From positions 418,997 to 482,996 of the forward strand of contig NW_006768817.1 in the NCBI RefSeq assembly GCF_000204055.1: DNA of 64,000 nt. Direction: 5' to 3'. Source of the DNA: Melampsora larici-populina 98AG31. Its lineage: Eukaryota; Basidiomycota; Pucciniomycetes; Pucciniales; Melampsoraceae. Both the position numbers and the translations under genes were made by a program. Below the pieces are notes generated by a model, which was not told the origin of the DNA, ran no database searches, and saw only the letters and a list, made by a program, of their open reading frames with translations. Below are positions 34,744-47,202 of this stretch, piece after piece. Positions within the stretch are counted from its first letter, which is position 1. Each line of letters opens with the position of its first letter.

Positions 34744-36553
34744 ATGTTCCAATCATTCAAAAGCACTGGTTTTTGATCAATCTAAATATCCGATTCCCAC
34801 AACCATCAAATTAGCTTCCAGCATCGAATTGCTTCATGATGCAAGGTATGATCTTTATCGTGTTGTGATTGTCTTTTGGGTCTCGAAACTGGTTTTTCTC
34901 TCTGTGTATACGTGTACCCAAAGAAGACGGAACAGCCTTGAATCAACCACACAATCCATTGGTATATCTTTTGTGTCTGTTAAGAAGTTAAGCGGCAACA
35001 TGTATCAAAGTTTGAAGTCAAAATATCTAGGTTGAGCTGTTCTCTAATTTCCATGCTGTTGAGAAATTTCAATTCACAATGTCATGCGTGCTTTTTGATG
35101 AAGAGGCCACAGAAAATCTGATGATTTTTGAGTACACAAGTTTCCAAAGATTGAGAAGATCTCAAGCTCAGTCAAAACCAGGAAAAACTCATCCTACCTG
35201 AAGGGCCTATCAGAAGACCTTCTGACGAGATCTCAGTGTATGTCTTTGCTGAATCTCCAAAGGGCTTGAAGACACAAAAATCCAGGGCCAAAACAAATGT
35301 AAGCTCCAGATAAAGGGCTGTGGGCACCCTCAGTACGTGTTGCTGGCTTGTTCACTTCTTTTGATACCAGAAGCATGTATATAGAATTGACACAACCTTC
35401 ATTGCCAAGATATGGTGGACAGTAGATTTTTGATATATAACAACATTATGAAAATTCATGATGCAAAAAAACAACAAATCAAAAGTGAAGAAGTAATTCA
35501 CTCCAAGGTTAGTAAGAAGCTGAGAATGTTTGGCAAAGTTTTCAGAGTTTCAAGGGTGAAAACAAAGGTAGCTTTTTTCAAATACAGAATTTTCTTACCA
35601 TTGGAGGACACTTCACCTCAAGATTATCTCTATCAAGGAGTGTCAGAGCTGGAACTTTATGTCTCATATCAACCTGTGCTGAATGTGTAAATCCAAAGCT
35701 TTCAAGATGAACAATCATTTGTGGACTCCTACAATCTGGTTCTGAAAATGTTTTCTCAGTATGAGTTCTTTGTCATTGAATATGTAATGAGCTAAAGAAG
35801 GTAACCATCATTTAACTCTATGTGGGCCTGATAATCAGAAGAGCTAATGAGCATGTGAACACCTACATTGCATGGTTGTGCTGAACATAATTTTCCAATC
35901 ATAACTTCTGTAGTCCTATCTATTCCATCCATGCATTCAGTTGTATCAATTGGAAAGGGGATGGTATCAGAATTGCACTCAGTCAGATGAATTTTTTTAG
36001 CAAGTTTGAGTCACAATACACAAGAGGTTCATAGATTGATTTATTGTCAGCTGCACCACAGTGTGATTCTGAACATCATGTGCAAATCATTGGGTTGGAC
36101 TTTGAGATGTTTCACATGGAGAATGTAGGGATGTTTTCAAAAAAAACATCAGATTGCCTACTTGAGATACTTGCATTGTTGGAGAGATTTTCTTGAACGT
36201 CTTTGTAAAATTGCCAAAATTGACAAAGTTCTTGCTCCACAATTGGATTCACTTGATCAAGTTTGACTTCTTGAAAAACCTGCTTTGATCACAACCGGGT
36301 CAGTAAAAATTTTCATAATTCCACTTGCCAATCATCATCATCTCAACTTACAATCAGGGGAATCTGAATAACCTCTTTGACTCCACTCAGCTTGAGAATA
36401 TATATGCAGTTCCAGATCACATGCTTGACTTTTATTTCTCACAATTGGAGTAGAACAATTGTGTATCACACTCTGAGGAACTGTACAAAGATTATATAAT
36501 CAAGAAGCACTTGACAAATATTTGTCAAAAGATGAACCTCATGTTCATGACAG
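34744..36553. other. Gene-poor region, no supported gene
   Basis: About 1.8 kb with short ORFs lacking family features (for example 35412-35690, Lys-rich, begins MVDSRFLIYNN). The composition resembles the transposon-debris region at 26-28 kb; possibly old repeats that I cannot classify. Confidence 0.4.
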
Positions 36554-36675
36554 AGAGCAAGTAAGATAGATATGTGGAAACCTGTAAGGCTGACTCTTCT
36601 TTGAGATTGAGAACCTTTGAGATCACAGAAGTTTGTCTCAGAATTGATGACCACAGGCTCAGCTGATGTTGTTCT
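36554..36675 (+). repeat. Direct repeat, copy 1 (122 bp)
   Basis: Base-for-base identical to 37006-37127, from agagcaagtaagatagatat to gctgatgttgttct. The two copies are 452 bp apart, start to start. Identity in otherwise diverged sequence implies a recent duplication or gene conversion. Confidence 0.9.
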
Positions 36676-37005
36676 AGGACCCTGGAATACACCCATGGAG
36701 GGTACTGACGGAGCATGATTTTCAGTTTTTTGCCTCTACACTACGCATCAGTGCCTCTATGAAGCTGCAGAGCACTTCAAAAGATGCGCATGGAGTAGGG
36801 CTATCAGATGAGACCAGACAGAGCCCGGCATCGTGTCTCACGGCGGCGTAAATCGCGATGGCGCAATTTTTTTTTCGACCTCCAAGGCCAAAAACCGACC
36901 CTCGATTTTTGGCCCTTTTTTGGGCGTTACATTGATATATCTTAGGTAATATTGGTGCTACCAGGCTGCGAGCTAGTGCATTTGAAAGCCTTCATTCTGG
37001 TGCAT
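36676..37005. other. 330-bp segment between the 122-bp direct repeats
   Basis: Contains the small palindrome ggccaaaaaccga/tcgatttttggcc (36886-36914), next to a run of nine T. GC content is higher around 36800-36870 (ggcggcgtaaatcgcgatggcg) than in the flanks, suggesting an inserted sequence of separate origin. Confidence 0.5.
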
Positions 37006-37127
37006 AGAGCAAGTAAGATAGATATGTGGAAACCTGTAAGGCTGACTCTTCTTTGAGATTGAGAACCTTTGAGATCACAGAAGTTTGTCTCAGAATTGAT
37101 GACCACAGGCTCAGCTGATGTTGTTCT
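37006..37127 (+). repeat. Direct repeat, copy 2 (122 bp)
   Basis: Second exact copy of the 36554-36675 sequence. Beyond it (37128-37622) I see no gene; this is the 5' flank of the FCP1-domain gene. Confidence 0.9.
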
Positions 37128-37622
37128 TCATTTGTTCTATGGGTACATCCCTCTGCACAAATTGGTCAGATTCTCATTTTGATCTGCATGATGTAAATAT
37201 GTTGTGCGTTCCCCGGATTCACCGAGCCAAAACAAAAAAAATCAAGTCAGAAATGTAGTGACAGAGTCTCGTATGAGTACTCTGCGTCTCGCTTAATGAT
37301 GGTCCAACTCCAATGATGGAGAGTTGGAAGATCGAGGAGCGGTACAACTATAAAGAGAAGATCTCCCAAACCTAAGCCCCGAGCTTTTTCGTAGACGTGG
37401 CCCCGCTCACTATGCCTGGCCCTATGGCCTCCGGCCATAACAAGAAACACACCAGATTTAAAATTCAACTTTCGCACCGGAACTAGATTAACAAAAACAC
37501 TTCCATCCGATCGGCTGTTGTTCGAATCAACTTATCAATCGAACAAACCACTTTACCAACCTTCCAGATCAACCAAAAACAAGTCAATTCGCACATAACT
37601 TCGACAAATAAACAACTCAAAA

Positions 37623-38939
37623 ATGAGGTCTGTAATTAATCAATCCAACAAAGTAAGTAAGTCACCATGGTACTCTGACCTCCCACAAATGTTCCTTGGT
37701 TTGTGCGACTAATTGATATCTTTATTTGAACAGGTATCAAAAAGTATCAGTAAATTAGAATACGAAAAGATATCCGCAGAACTAAACGAACTCACCAACC
37801 CCAACACATCAATTCCACCACCACCACCACCACTTTTAATACTAGATTTAAATGGTACATTAGTAATGAAAAAGAGACCAAATCCAATCAAACGACCATA
37901 TGTAAGAGAATTTTTTAATTATATTTTTGGAAAAGAAGTGATTGGATCAAAGGAATATACGAATTGGGAAGTGATGATTTGGAGTTCTGCACAACCTCAG
38001 AATGTTAAAAAGATGTGTGAATTATTAGAAATTGAAAAAAGAGAACATGGTTTGGTTCCAAAAAATGATTATCTTGATCCACCGATTCATCATCATTCAC
38101 ATAGGTATCTAACTAGATCAAAAGTTAATTCATCAAATTCGAAAATCAAATCAAATGAAACCCCACAAACAAATCATGAACATCAACATCAAAATCCAAC
38201 ACCAAAGAACCACAAAAGAAAACGATCAATTTTAGAAATTTGGGATACAAGTCAAATGAATTTAAGTGATGAAGATTTCAATCGAAAAGTATCCACAACA
38301 AAAGACTCAAACTCAATCTGGAAAAAGATCAAATCTTTAGATCCATATACCCAACAAGAATACGATTATGGACCAAAGAATCATAAAAGATTAGTTTTAG
38401 AAATTTGGGATAGAAGTCAAATGAACTTGAGTGATCAAGATTTCAATCGAAAAGTATCCACAACAAAAGACTTAAACTCAATTTGGAAGAAGATCAAATA
38501 TCTAGATCCATATACCCAACAAGAGTACGATTATGGACCAAAGAATACGATCATAATAGATGATAGTCCTGAAAAACTAGTAAGTTAATCCTCATCCTCT
38601 ACTCATCATCATCATCATCAATCCTAAATCCGTCTTTTTTGAAAATTTCAGTTACTTCAACCTTTTAACTTGTGTCAAATTAAAGAATTTCAAGGAGATC
38701 GAAATGATGATGCTTTATTAAAGATTATTGAAACTTTAAAAGAAATCAAATCGAATTCAAATTCGAATTTTGCTTCTTATTTAAAATCCAAACATGATCA
38801 AAACCAAAATCAAAGTCAAAGTCAAAGTCAAAAACAAAAACGAAAACGAAAACAAAAACACAAACATAAACAAAAAGATCCAATTCAACAAGTTCATCTC
38901 TCTCACAATCAAGAACCTTCCAAACGATTTTTTTCGTAA
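37623..38939 (+). CDS. FCP1/NIF-domain (HAD phosphatase-like) protein with internal duplication
   Basis: A member of the HAD-fold FCP1/SCP family. Three exons (37623-37652, 37734-38579, 38652-38939) close to 387 aa. Motif I is LILDLNGTLVMKKRP near residue 50: canonical FCP1/SCP enzymes have DxDxT(L/V), so the second Asp, the general acid/base, is Asn here. Motif II is NWEVMIWSSAQPQNVKKM and motif III TIIIDDSPEKL, followed by LLQPFNLCQIKEFQGDRNDD. Between motifs II and III is a roughly 150-residue insertion with two tandem copies of a 55-57-residue unit (LEIWDTSQMNLSDEDFNRKV and LEIWDRSQMNLSDQDFNRKV). The tail is Gln/Lys-rich (QKQKRKRKQKHKHKQK), possibly nuclear. Catalysis may be reduced, but some fungal and plant relatives also carry DLNG. 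Confidence 0.8.
38202..38537 (+). repeat. Coding tandem duplication (171 + 165 bp)
   Basis: Copy 1 (38202-38372) and copy 2 (38373-38537) lie head to tail inside the FCP1-domain gene, both starting ccaaagaa and ending acgattatgga. They differ by one 6-bp deletion and a few substitutions, so the event is recent; the frame is kept. Confidence 0.88.
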
Positions 38940-39848
38940 ACCATCAGGACCTTTGAAACCAACATTTCTTTACATTTACTTTTGTTTCTTCAAGATCTCA
39001 ATTGTAAGTATGCTAAGTAATATTTGTCGTAAGATTATGTAATCAACTTCACTCCTTCAATCGATTCTCAATCCATTTTGTACAAATGCATTTTGATTTC
39101 TTTTCCAAAGTTGTTTTCTTTCAAGTTTCCTTACCAAAACCAAAGTACTAGTTTATCTGTAATCCTTATCTCTTTTTGCATTTACACCAATCTTCTTTCT
39201 TTTTGACTTAAATAGCTTTCTTGTGCTCATAGAAAAAAAGAAAAAAGAAAAACCCTTGTTTTTTTTATTCTTGAACACCACAAGAAAATACCAATAGTAT
39301 AAAATCTGACTGATATGATGTTTGTACAGATGAGATCTGTTGAAAACCAAAAAACTATTCCCCGGAATTTGACTGAATAAAACAAATCATCAATGCAGAA
39401 ACCAAAATCAGGTTTAGCACTGGAACTATTTTTTTCTCTTCTTCACAAAACCTTTCCTTGCAAATATCGGATCAACTTTACATTTGTTCGTATCAATGGG
39501 AAAAAAACTTGATTCAATTTTTCAACAAGGACGACCTAATATCTCTACACATTCTTTGTTTTTTTGCATGATCATTTAAAAGACTTTAAACTTCTTTTGA
39601 ATTACAAAAACGACAGAACAAACTGAAAATCAAAAGGACCTTCTTTAAAGAATACATGGAAAATAACAATCCGAAATGCTTAACGATAAGAGACAACCAA
39701 AGAAAAAGAGACTCAAATCTGATTGAAACCAATCCAATTTGCTAAAATAAATAAAACCCTACCAACCTGAATTTCATTTTGTAGAGAAAAAGAAAACTCA
39801 TAACTGAGAACCAATAAGAGAAATGATAATATCTGATAAGAATGATGA
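38940..39848. other. Convergent intergenic region
   Basis: 3' regions of two convergent genes; T-rich and A-rich, with no ORF of coding character. Confidence 0.45.
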
Positions 39849-42316
39849 TTATAGAATGGGTAACCATCTAATTCGATCTTGATCATCAATTCCATTAACA
39901 TGACTTCTATCCACCACTTCCAAAGGATTACGATGAGCATGATGATGACTAGAACTGCCTGCAAGCCTCAAAGAATTCCTAGAAGTTGTATCGACCTGAT
40001 CAACTTTCTTTAACCTTTTCAAACGATCTCTAAGTCTTTCAATCAATCCATTCCCATTCCCATCTCCATTTCCCTTTCCATCCTGATCCGCATCAACAGT
40101 TTGATTCTCCTCTAACCGTTCAATAAATTCACCTAACCTTTTTAACTCAATAAAGTTTGGATTCTTCATCTGTTTAGAATGAGCTTTAGTTAAATTAGCT
40201 AAATTAGATAATTGAATCAAAGTAAATAATCTGATCACTATATTTGAAAATCTACAAGGTAACATAAACGGATCTTCAATTAAATATTCGTAATCTTTTA
40301 CATTCATTCCATCTTGATTCTTGGATTTCTTTTTACCTTTTTCATTGGGTTTTGAAAGTATCTTGGTGGATTTAAAAGCTTTGAAATCTTTGGAAACTTC
40401 AATCTTACAGGTCAGTCTTGATACCTTTGGATTTGATGATTCATTGGTTCTTTTCATCGTTGGTGTAGATTGAAGGTCTTGGATTTTGAAATTTAATTTC
40501 ATTTTGATCATGCCTCTTATATTTCCTTTACTTTTAACAATATCATCATTTTCAATTTGAATTTCACCCCACCTTCAAATAAAACCACGGATCAAGACCC
40601 AAGAAACCAAAAAAATCGTCAGTTAAGATTTTCAAAGGACAAAAAAAGAATGAGTTGGTTTTGTAAATTCGATCAAAGACTTACCACATTAACCATTTTA
40701 AAAGATCAGAACAAGTTTTAGTTTCGATCCAAAGACTTTGACTATCCGAAACTTTTAAACTTTCATGACAACTTTCTACATCGATCTCTTCATTTCTCGT
40801 CGTCAACTCTCCATCAGTTCCTTCGGGTTCTTGTTTGATATACTTGATCTTGGCAATAGATTGAATAGAATTCATAATCTCTTCTGATGGTTCATCACCT
40901 TGGTTTGCATGAGTTTCGTTTAAATTATTCTCAAGTTCATGGATTTCATCAAGAGGATCAGACGAATCTTGTTTAGGTGTTCTGGCTTCTTCAGTATTGA
41001 TTCCAAGTTGTTGAATAGGATCAGGTTGAGCTGACAATCGGTTTATCGATGGTCCTTCTGGATCATCAACCTCGAGTTGATGGATAGAATGCGACGAATT
41101 AGAAATTCCAGTTGGTGTTCTAGCATCTTGATCATCAACTGGAACTTGATGAATAGTATCAGATGAATCAAATGATGTATTGGGTGTTCTAAATCCTTGA
41201 TCAACAACATCAAGTTGATGAACAGTATCAGATGAGTCGATAAATTTGTTCGGTATTTTAGGTTTTTGATAAATTGGTAATCGGCTCTCGTTGTCTCTTT
41301 GGGATCCAAAAGATGAAGCTTGATGAACCGAATGATGATCTAATACCGAATCCCGATCGATTTCATCAATAGCCGTCACAAATGAATCTTGAAGTGATGA
41401 TTTTCTGGTTGGAAGAAAATCCTGATTTCTTTCTTCATCAGATGATAAATCCTCAAGTTGATGTTGATCGGCATCCTTTTCTTCTTTTACAAAGCTTCTT
41501 TGGTTTAACAAATTCGTAGTACTATCTAATGGATTATAATGTGATGAATGAATCGAAAGATCATCAAATGAATTAGATTCATCATCCGAATCCAATGAAA
41601 CATGATCACTAAACTCGTCTGATAAGTCCTGATGATGATGATGATGATTGTACCGATCTTCGAAATCATCATAATTTACCAAGTTTTTTCTAGGTGGAAG
41701 TGGTGGTGGAATAGTGATTGGTAAGACTTTTCGGTTTTCCTTTGGTACATCAGGAACTCTACGACCTTCACGATCACCAGCACCAGTATTAGTACGACGA
41801 TAAGGTAAAGGAGGAGGTCCCAACTTTCGTAAAGCTTCAACCGAATCCCAATGATCTCTTTCTTGTAAACTTAATTTAATAGCAATCGATAAAAGTTCAT
41901 CTTCAATTAAATAATCTTTTTCAATCGGATAACTTGCACCTGGTGGTAATCTTGAAGGTCTTCTTGACGTTTCTGGTTGGTTATTGGGCGGTAGTACTCT
42001 GGTATCTTTATTTTTTGATATCTTGATTGCTTTTTCAATTTCATTTGATTCTATAATTTTCTGTCAATCAAAATATCCCTTAGTTAATACATTATAACAG
42101 GATCAAGTTGAAGATGATTTTGAGTATATGACTTACTAATTGATTTTCGAGTTTGAATTGATCTTCACTTGCTTTGATAGCTTTGTATAGTTCAATCTCA
42201 TCATCATTAGGTTCATTATTTTTTTGATCTGAAGATGATGATTGGAATACTTGATTTGATGAGAATGAAGGTGAAAGGATTTGATGCTTTGAAGTTGAAT
42301 GTCTTGAATATGACAT
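39849..42316 (-). CDS. UIM-motif hypothetical protein with acidic repeats
   Basis: Not recognised as a named family. Three exons (42316-42137, 42060-40685, 40572-39849) close to 759 aa. Two ubiquitin-interacting-motif-like helices are visible near the N-terminus: DDEIELYKAIKASEDQ and the better EDELLSIAIKLSLQER (acidic start, A-I-x-x-S core). A Pro-rich stretch (LPITIPPPLPPRKN) follows. A middle acidic region repeats SSDTVHQL/SSDTIHQV/SSHSIHQL about every 30-35 residues, each followed by an acidic residue pair and RTP. Residues about 520-759 are more ordered (YEYLIEDPFMLPCRFSNIVI) with a Gly/Asn-Gly run (GNGDGNGNG) before the basic tail. An adaptor role in ubiquitin-dependent sorting or autophagy is possible; inference from UIMs only. 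Confidence 0.7.
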
Positions 42317-43800
42317 TTTGGTTTAAGAAGTAGTTTGATGTCCAGTTCAAGTACTGCTACTACTGGTAACTACTATTAGGATTAAAGTTGAGAATGAAGT
42401 ATGATGAATGAAGATATCATGTCTTCATTACTGAATTTGTAGAACGGTCAAGAGAAGAAAGACCTGATCAAGTTGAACTTATATGCAGCCAAGTCTTTCT
42501 TTCCAAATCGAACCTCAGCTGATTCACCTTAGAATACCTTATAATGTGACTCACTCACTACATACTGACTTGCACCCTCATGACCTATTGGTTTTTAACT
42601 TTTCAAGTTTGATTGGAATCGAAAAGAAAAAGAGAAATATCAAGAAATCACAATCATAATAAGACCAATCTTTGATTACCTTCCTTTTGTTTCGAGTGAC
42701 TATCAGCTTGACTCTAATAACCATCTTGAAGTTGACAAACTCAAAGAATCCATACTCAGAAGTTTCAATGGTTTTCTACCTTTGTATCCTCATAGTTCAT
42801 TCTTGTTTGTTCTCTGAAACAATGAGGAAAACAATTCGACTCAAATGATGACATCATAGTAAAACTGTTGTTAAGATAACTACAGTTTTATTTGACTTCA
42901 TTTGAAACTTCACTTTCTGGAAACCCTTCTGTTCACCTTTTCTCTCCTCACTCCTAGGCAAATCATCTCCTATGATGCTATCCAAGCATTCTTTCTCAAC
43001 CTGTAACATTTTTTGTAAAGAAACCATCCAAAGATATCTAGAAAAAAATGATTTTTTTTGGAAGAAGGAAATTTGTAGATATTGATATATGGTTTTGAGA
43101 AAGCTTTTTTTTTGTGAATTGATCCCATCTTGTACATGATATTTCTTTGACTATTTCTGCATATATTGTACCATAACTTAATATCTTTCTGAAAACCTAT
43201 GCCTTTCCATAATCACATTCCATCTAAAACCACAAGACTTGCTACACATACATATTGTCAGTGTCAGTGTCATAGTCTGGGAAGCATGGCTTGACGCACA
43301 AATTAGTGGCAAGGTTAATCTGAAAAAAGATTAATTCCTGCAATATCATCAATAGCTGTCTTGATCTTCCATGGAGCACTACATGTGTTTTAATATTTCA
43401 AGAATTGTCATGGTATAAAACCTGATCATCATGTTGATGTACATTGTTGACCTTTTACATCCTAACCAAACATCAGATCAATAACCTTGGTCATTAAATC
43501 TATCATCCATAGATCCATCATGATGCAATCTATCTAACTGTTTTTATATGCTTGCTTGTTGAACTTGATGTTGGACTTGATTATGGATCAGATTGTCAGA
43601 TTATATAGAATGCAATGACATCATTTTGAAGAAACAGTTGTTTGTTCAACTGTAGTTTGATTTAATCCCGATCAAGAAACCATGTTTCCAGTTCGATTGA
43701 AACTGAAATAGAGAAATATAAATTAGAATACAACAAGAAAGAAATTCAATTCGATCAAGATAGTCAAGTTTCCAGTTAATGAATCAAATCAGAATCAGAA
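42317..43800. promoter_or_regulatory. Divergent intergenic region (1.5 kb)
   Basis: Separates the minus-strand UIM gene from the plus-strand SNARE gene, so both promoters should be here. I see no TATA box at a usual distance, no RNA gene and no ORF with coding character. Confidence 0.4.
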
Positions 43801-44946
43801 ATGTCAAAAGACCCATACTTTGAAGTCAAATCGTAAGCCCATCTTCACCCACACCCCATCATCCAAACCAAAATCTAACAAACCCTATTACATTCTAAAC
43901 CCAAACAAAGTGAAGTGGAATCCTCACTAATCTCAGCCACGAACCTATTCTCATCCTACCAACGAATCCTCAAAACCTTACCCCCAGACTCACATCCAAA
44001 CTCACTCGAACTAAAGAGCACAAAATCCGAACTGAATGCCACTTTATCAGGTTTAATGGCCGATTTATTAGAATTAAATGATACAGTCAACGTTTTAGAA
44101 GAAGATTTCAAAACGGTTGGAAAAAGTAAATTCGGTTTAAGTTTAGATGAGATTCGAAAGAGAAGAGTTTGGGTTGTTAAGTGTGAAGGAGAGTTGAAGA
44201 GGATGTTGGATGAGGTTAATGAACCTTTGAAGTCTACTCTTGTTCATCCACTTTCTAAAACTTATTCGAATGAAAACGAAGAAGAAGAAGATCGAAACGC
44301 AAAAAATGGAAATGAAGATGATCTTGAAGCCTATCAACAAGAACAAGAATCTGTTAGTAAACGTTTTAAGATTTCTATCTATTTCGATCCAAGATCGTCT
44401 CATGAGATTTAAATCATCATCGGTTTGGCTTTCTCTTGACCATTTCTCTGTGTGGGTTGGAGAGAACGATTCTTTTTTTTCGTAGATCATTCTTCATCAA
44501 CAAGATCAAACCTTAGGTACTATCTCAGGTGTAGTAGGTGTTTTAAGGGAACAAGCTAGTTTGATGGGTCGAGAACTCTTTGATCAAACTCAGTTAAGAA
44601 TCATTCCCCAAAACCTTTCAAAACAAACATCATTCTAATCTACATTCGATTGTTTTTTTAATTCGAGTACAGAATTCTAGAAGAATTTGATCATGATCTT
44701 GATTATACCGAATCAAGATTATCAAAAGCGAATCAAAAACTAAATCGATTTGTAAAAGATAATAAAAGTTGAGTGTTTGATTTTGGGTTTTATGTCTTCA
44801 AAAACCCTGCAAGAATGTCAAATTGATGGGATTTGTGAATCTTTTTCTTTTTCTGATTCTTCTTGGTAGATTCAAAATCAAGTTGGTGTATCTTACTTTT
44901 AATCTTAATCCTAATTTGTTTATTATTAGCCATTATTCTTATTTAA
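43801..44946 (+). CDS. TLG1: Syntaxin-6/Tlg1-type Qc-SNARE
   Basis: A tail-anchored SNARE of the trans-Golgi/early endosome. Five exons (43801-43832, 43911-44352, 44486-44592, 44673-44767, 44870-44946) close to 250 aa. The N-terminus MSKDPYFEVKSEVESS matches the syntaxin-6 'DPFF.VK.EV' start, followed by a three-helix region (LMADLLELNDTVNVLEEDF). The SNARE motif runs HQQDQTLGTISGVVGVLREQ, ASLMGRELFDQTQILEEFDH (zero-layer Gln in FDQTQ) and SRLSKANQKLNRFVKDN. The C-terminal anchor is WCILLLILILICLLLAIILI. The partner set (Tlg2/Vti1/Snc or Ykt6) is known for yeast and not seen here. Symbol given by homology class. Confidence 0.9.
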
Positions 44947-45593
44947 CCTCATCACTATATCCTTTTTTCTAAACTCCTTCAAATCAAATCTCTCTCTCTC
45001 TCTGTGATACATCTTCACGATATTTCATTCAGTACATCATCTCTTTCTCTCTCTTTCTCTCTCAACCAGTTTAAATTTGTAAAACTACTCTTAGTGTTTG
45101 ATCATTTCTTGAGGTCTTTTCCAACGTCTTGTTTTTTTTCTAAATCTTTCAAAAGAAGAAAAGAATAGATCATTTTAAATAGAAATCAATTCTGGAAGGG
45201 GTTTTTGCTTAATTTATTTTTTTCCACTCTTTAAATTCGAAATAAAAAGATCATTGTAAGATTACAAAATCGGTTTACATTTGATTTTATTGACAATCCG
45301 ATTTACATAGATGAGCTTTGATTAATTTGAATGAGTTCTTGATCCTTTACTTCAAAACGTAGCTCAAACTTGAGAAACTTACATCAAATCAACACTCTAG
45401 GATAAATGAATCCTTCGAAAATGAAAACTTCAAAAGAGTGTATAAATCACAAATAGAGATCACAGGTAAAAGTAAATCACCTTAATAATCCAAATCGATT
45501 TCTCTTTTTTATTCTTTTTATCTCTTATTCAAATTCAAACTCAATCCAATCCTTCCCTTCTCCAAAAAATCATACTATAAAGACCCAATCACC
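44947..45593. other. Convergent intergenic region with CT microsatellite
   Basis: 3' regions of two convergent genes. (TC)n tracts occur at about 44991-45004 and 45042-45062. Confidence 0.45.
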
Positions 45594-46772
45594 TCAAGAA
45601 ACCTTTGAATTCTTCAGACTTTCATCTTCAATACTACAAACCCTTCTTTCTTTTTCCAATAACTCTTCAAATTCGATCCTTTGAATTTCTTTCGTATTTG
45701 TATCCATCTCATCTTGATTTCTATTCCTTGTTGTTGTTGTTGTTGTTGTTGTTGTAGGGAATGGTTTATTAAGTTCTGGAATCGGATTCGATTTAGATTG
45801 AGTTCCTCGAATTTCTTCCCATCTAGATGGTTTTGTTAACTTTTCGTTTCTTAGTTCTTCCCATCTTGATTTAGTTGAGGTCGTGATGATTGAAGTTGGA
45901 TTTGAAGTTGAAGTTGAATTTGAATCAAGATTTGATGGATTTTCAAATCGGTCTTGATCCTGATTCTCATTCTCATCCCTCCCACTCCCACTCCTCTTGG
46001 CGTTCACATTCCCATCCGCAATTCTCCCAGAAGCGTCTTCCAAAGCCTTTTCAAACCGATTCCTAACCCCATCCGCCCGATCAATCCTGCGATTCAAACC
46101 TTTCAAACCAAAATAAAACCCGATCCAAGACCCAAGAGCCGATCCCAAAGTAGTAAATCCAACAGACTGAGTTATCCACCAAACCCTAGCTTTAATAGCT
46201 TTTAAATCAGGTTGATGTGTTTGGTTTGAAACTAATGGAGGAAAAGATTTGATTAGAGCTTTGGATTTCCAAAAGAATGGTAGGGGTGAGATCATGGCTC
46301 CTATTATAAACCTACACATAAACGGATTCGAAGATTAGTTTCGTGTTTCTTGGTTTGGTTTGAGTTTAGGATTGGGGAATGGGTTACCCTAGTCTTGTGT
46401 AGGTTATCATTAATTGTCTTCCTTCTAATAAAAGCTCTTGATCTGATTTACTTAAACCATAATCAGATGCGTTTTCGAAAATCTAAATCGAAAAACCACA
46501 TCAAATCCAATCATCAGTTTTTTGAACAAGTTGAAGTGGTTAGAAATCCTTGCTTAACTGTTTGAAAAACCTATATTATAAAAAACGGAAAATCGAAAAG
46601 TTTGATGAGTGTTTGGTTGCTTTCTTTGGAGTGTGATATGAAGATGGGGTTTGGATTTAACTTTTCCATTTTGTAGTGAGAATTGAGAATTGATTGAAGG
46701 TTTTGAGGTTGGTTTTGAGGTTGAAGGGATTAGATCGTAATCAGTTTCAGTAGGTTCTTCATTTGATATCAT
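45594..46772 (-). CDS. Hypothetical protein with hydrophobic segments
   Basis: I do not recognise the family. A phase-consistent model is 46772-46662, 46482-46388, 46311-45594, giving 307 aa. The middle exon was found by its own coding look (SDQELLLEGRQLMITYTRLG) and fits both neighbours in phase. Joined, it reads into GFIIGAMISPLPFFWKSKAL (first hydrophobic stretch), followed by WWITQSVGFTTLGSALGSWI and GFYFGLKGL (a Gly-rich likely transmembrane helix). The C-terminal half is Asn/Ser/Thr-rich with TTTTTTTTT encoded by a (GTT)n tract and two SRWEE(L/I)R motifs. It may be a small organelle-membrane protein. The first donor (GTTAAA) is weak, and an in-frame upstream ATG at 46862 is an alternative start. 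Confidence 0.6.
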
Positions 46773-47202
46773 GGTTTGATTTTGACGATGGTTTGATTTT
46801 GATTCGATGGTTTGATGGTTTGGATTTGATGGTGGAATGGTTGACTGGAAATTTAAAATCAATTTTTTTTGGTTTGGTTGGTAGTTTCGGGTCGGGTATT
46901 AGGTATGTACCACATATTCAAGATGACATCATGATTTGTTGAGCAGCATTCATTCAAGTCTTGATGATGCCGATTGCTGCTGAGTGCCCCAAGAATTGGT
47001 ATGATTTTTTCCAAGTAGACCTTCACTCTTGTTGTTCTCATCATCAGGTGTCTGTTTACGATTTAGCAAAAGTGGATTTTAATAAAACTGATTTTTTAGA
47101 ATCTGAGTTTTGAACAATTCACTTGAACGGTAACAGACGGTAACCCATCATCGATCATCAAGATTCAAGAGACAGAAAGACTTCAAACTTCTAACCAAAG
47201 TC
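46773..47202. promoter_or_regulatory. Divergent promoter region
   Basis: About 430 bp between the start codons of the hypothetical membrane protein (minus) and coronin-7 (plus). No TATA box is evident. Confidence 0.4.

Noticed and set aside
34727..35035. 102-residue ORF after the ACBP stop
   Set aside because: It overlaps the last ACBP exon in another frame and has no domain; most likely 3' UTR.
37510..37535. gttcgaatc-like word resembling a tRNA T-loop
   Set aside because: No acceptor-stem or anticodon-arm pairing could be found around it; no tRNA or rRNA gene was found anywhere in the window.
46350..46565. Plus-strand ORF opposite the middle exon of the hypothetical membrane protein
   Set aside because: The minus-strand exon here is phase-consistent on both sides; the plus ORF has no features.
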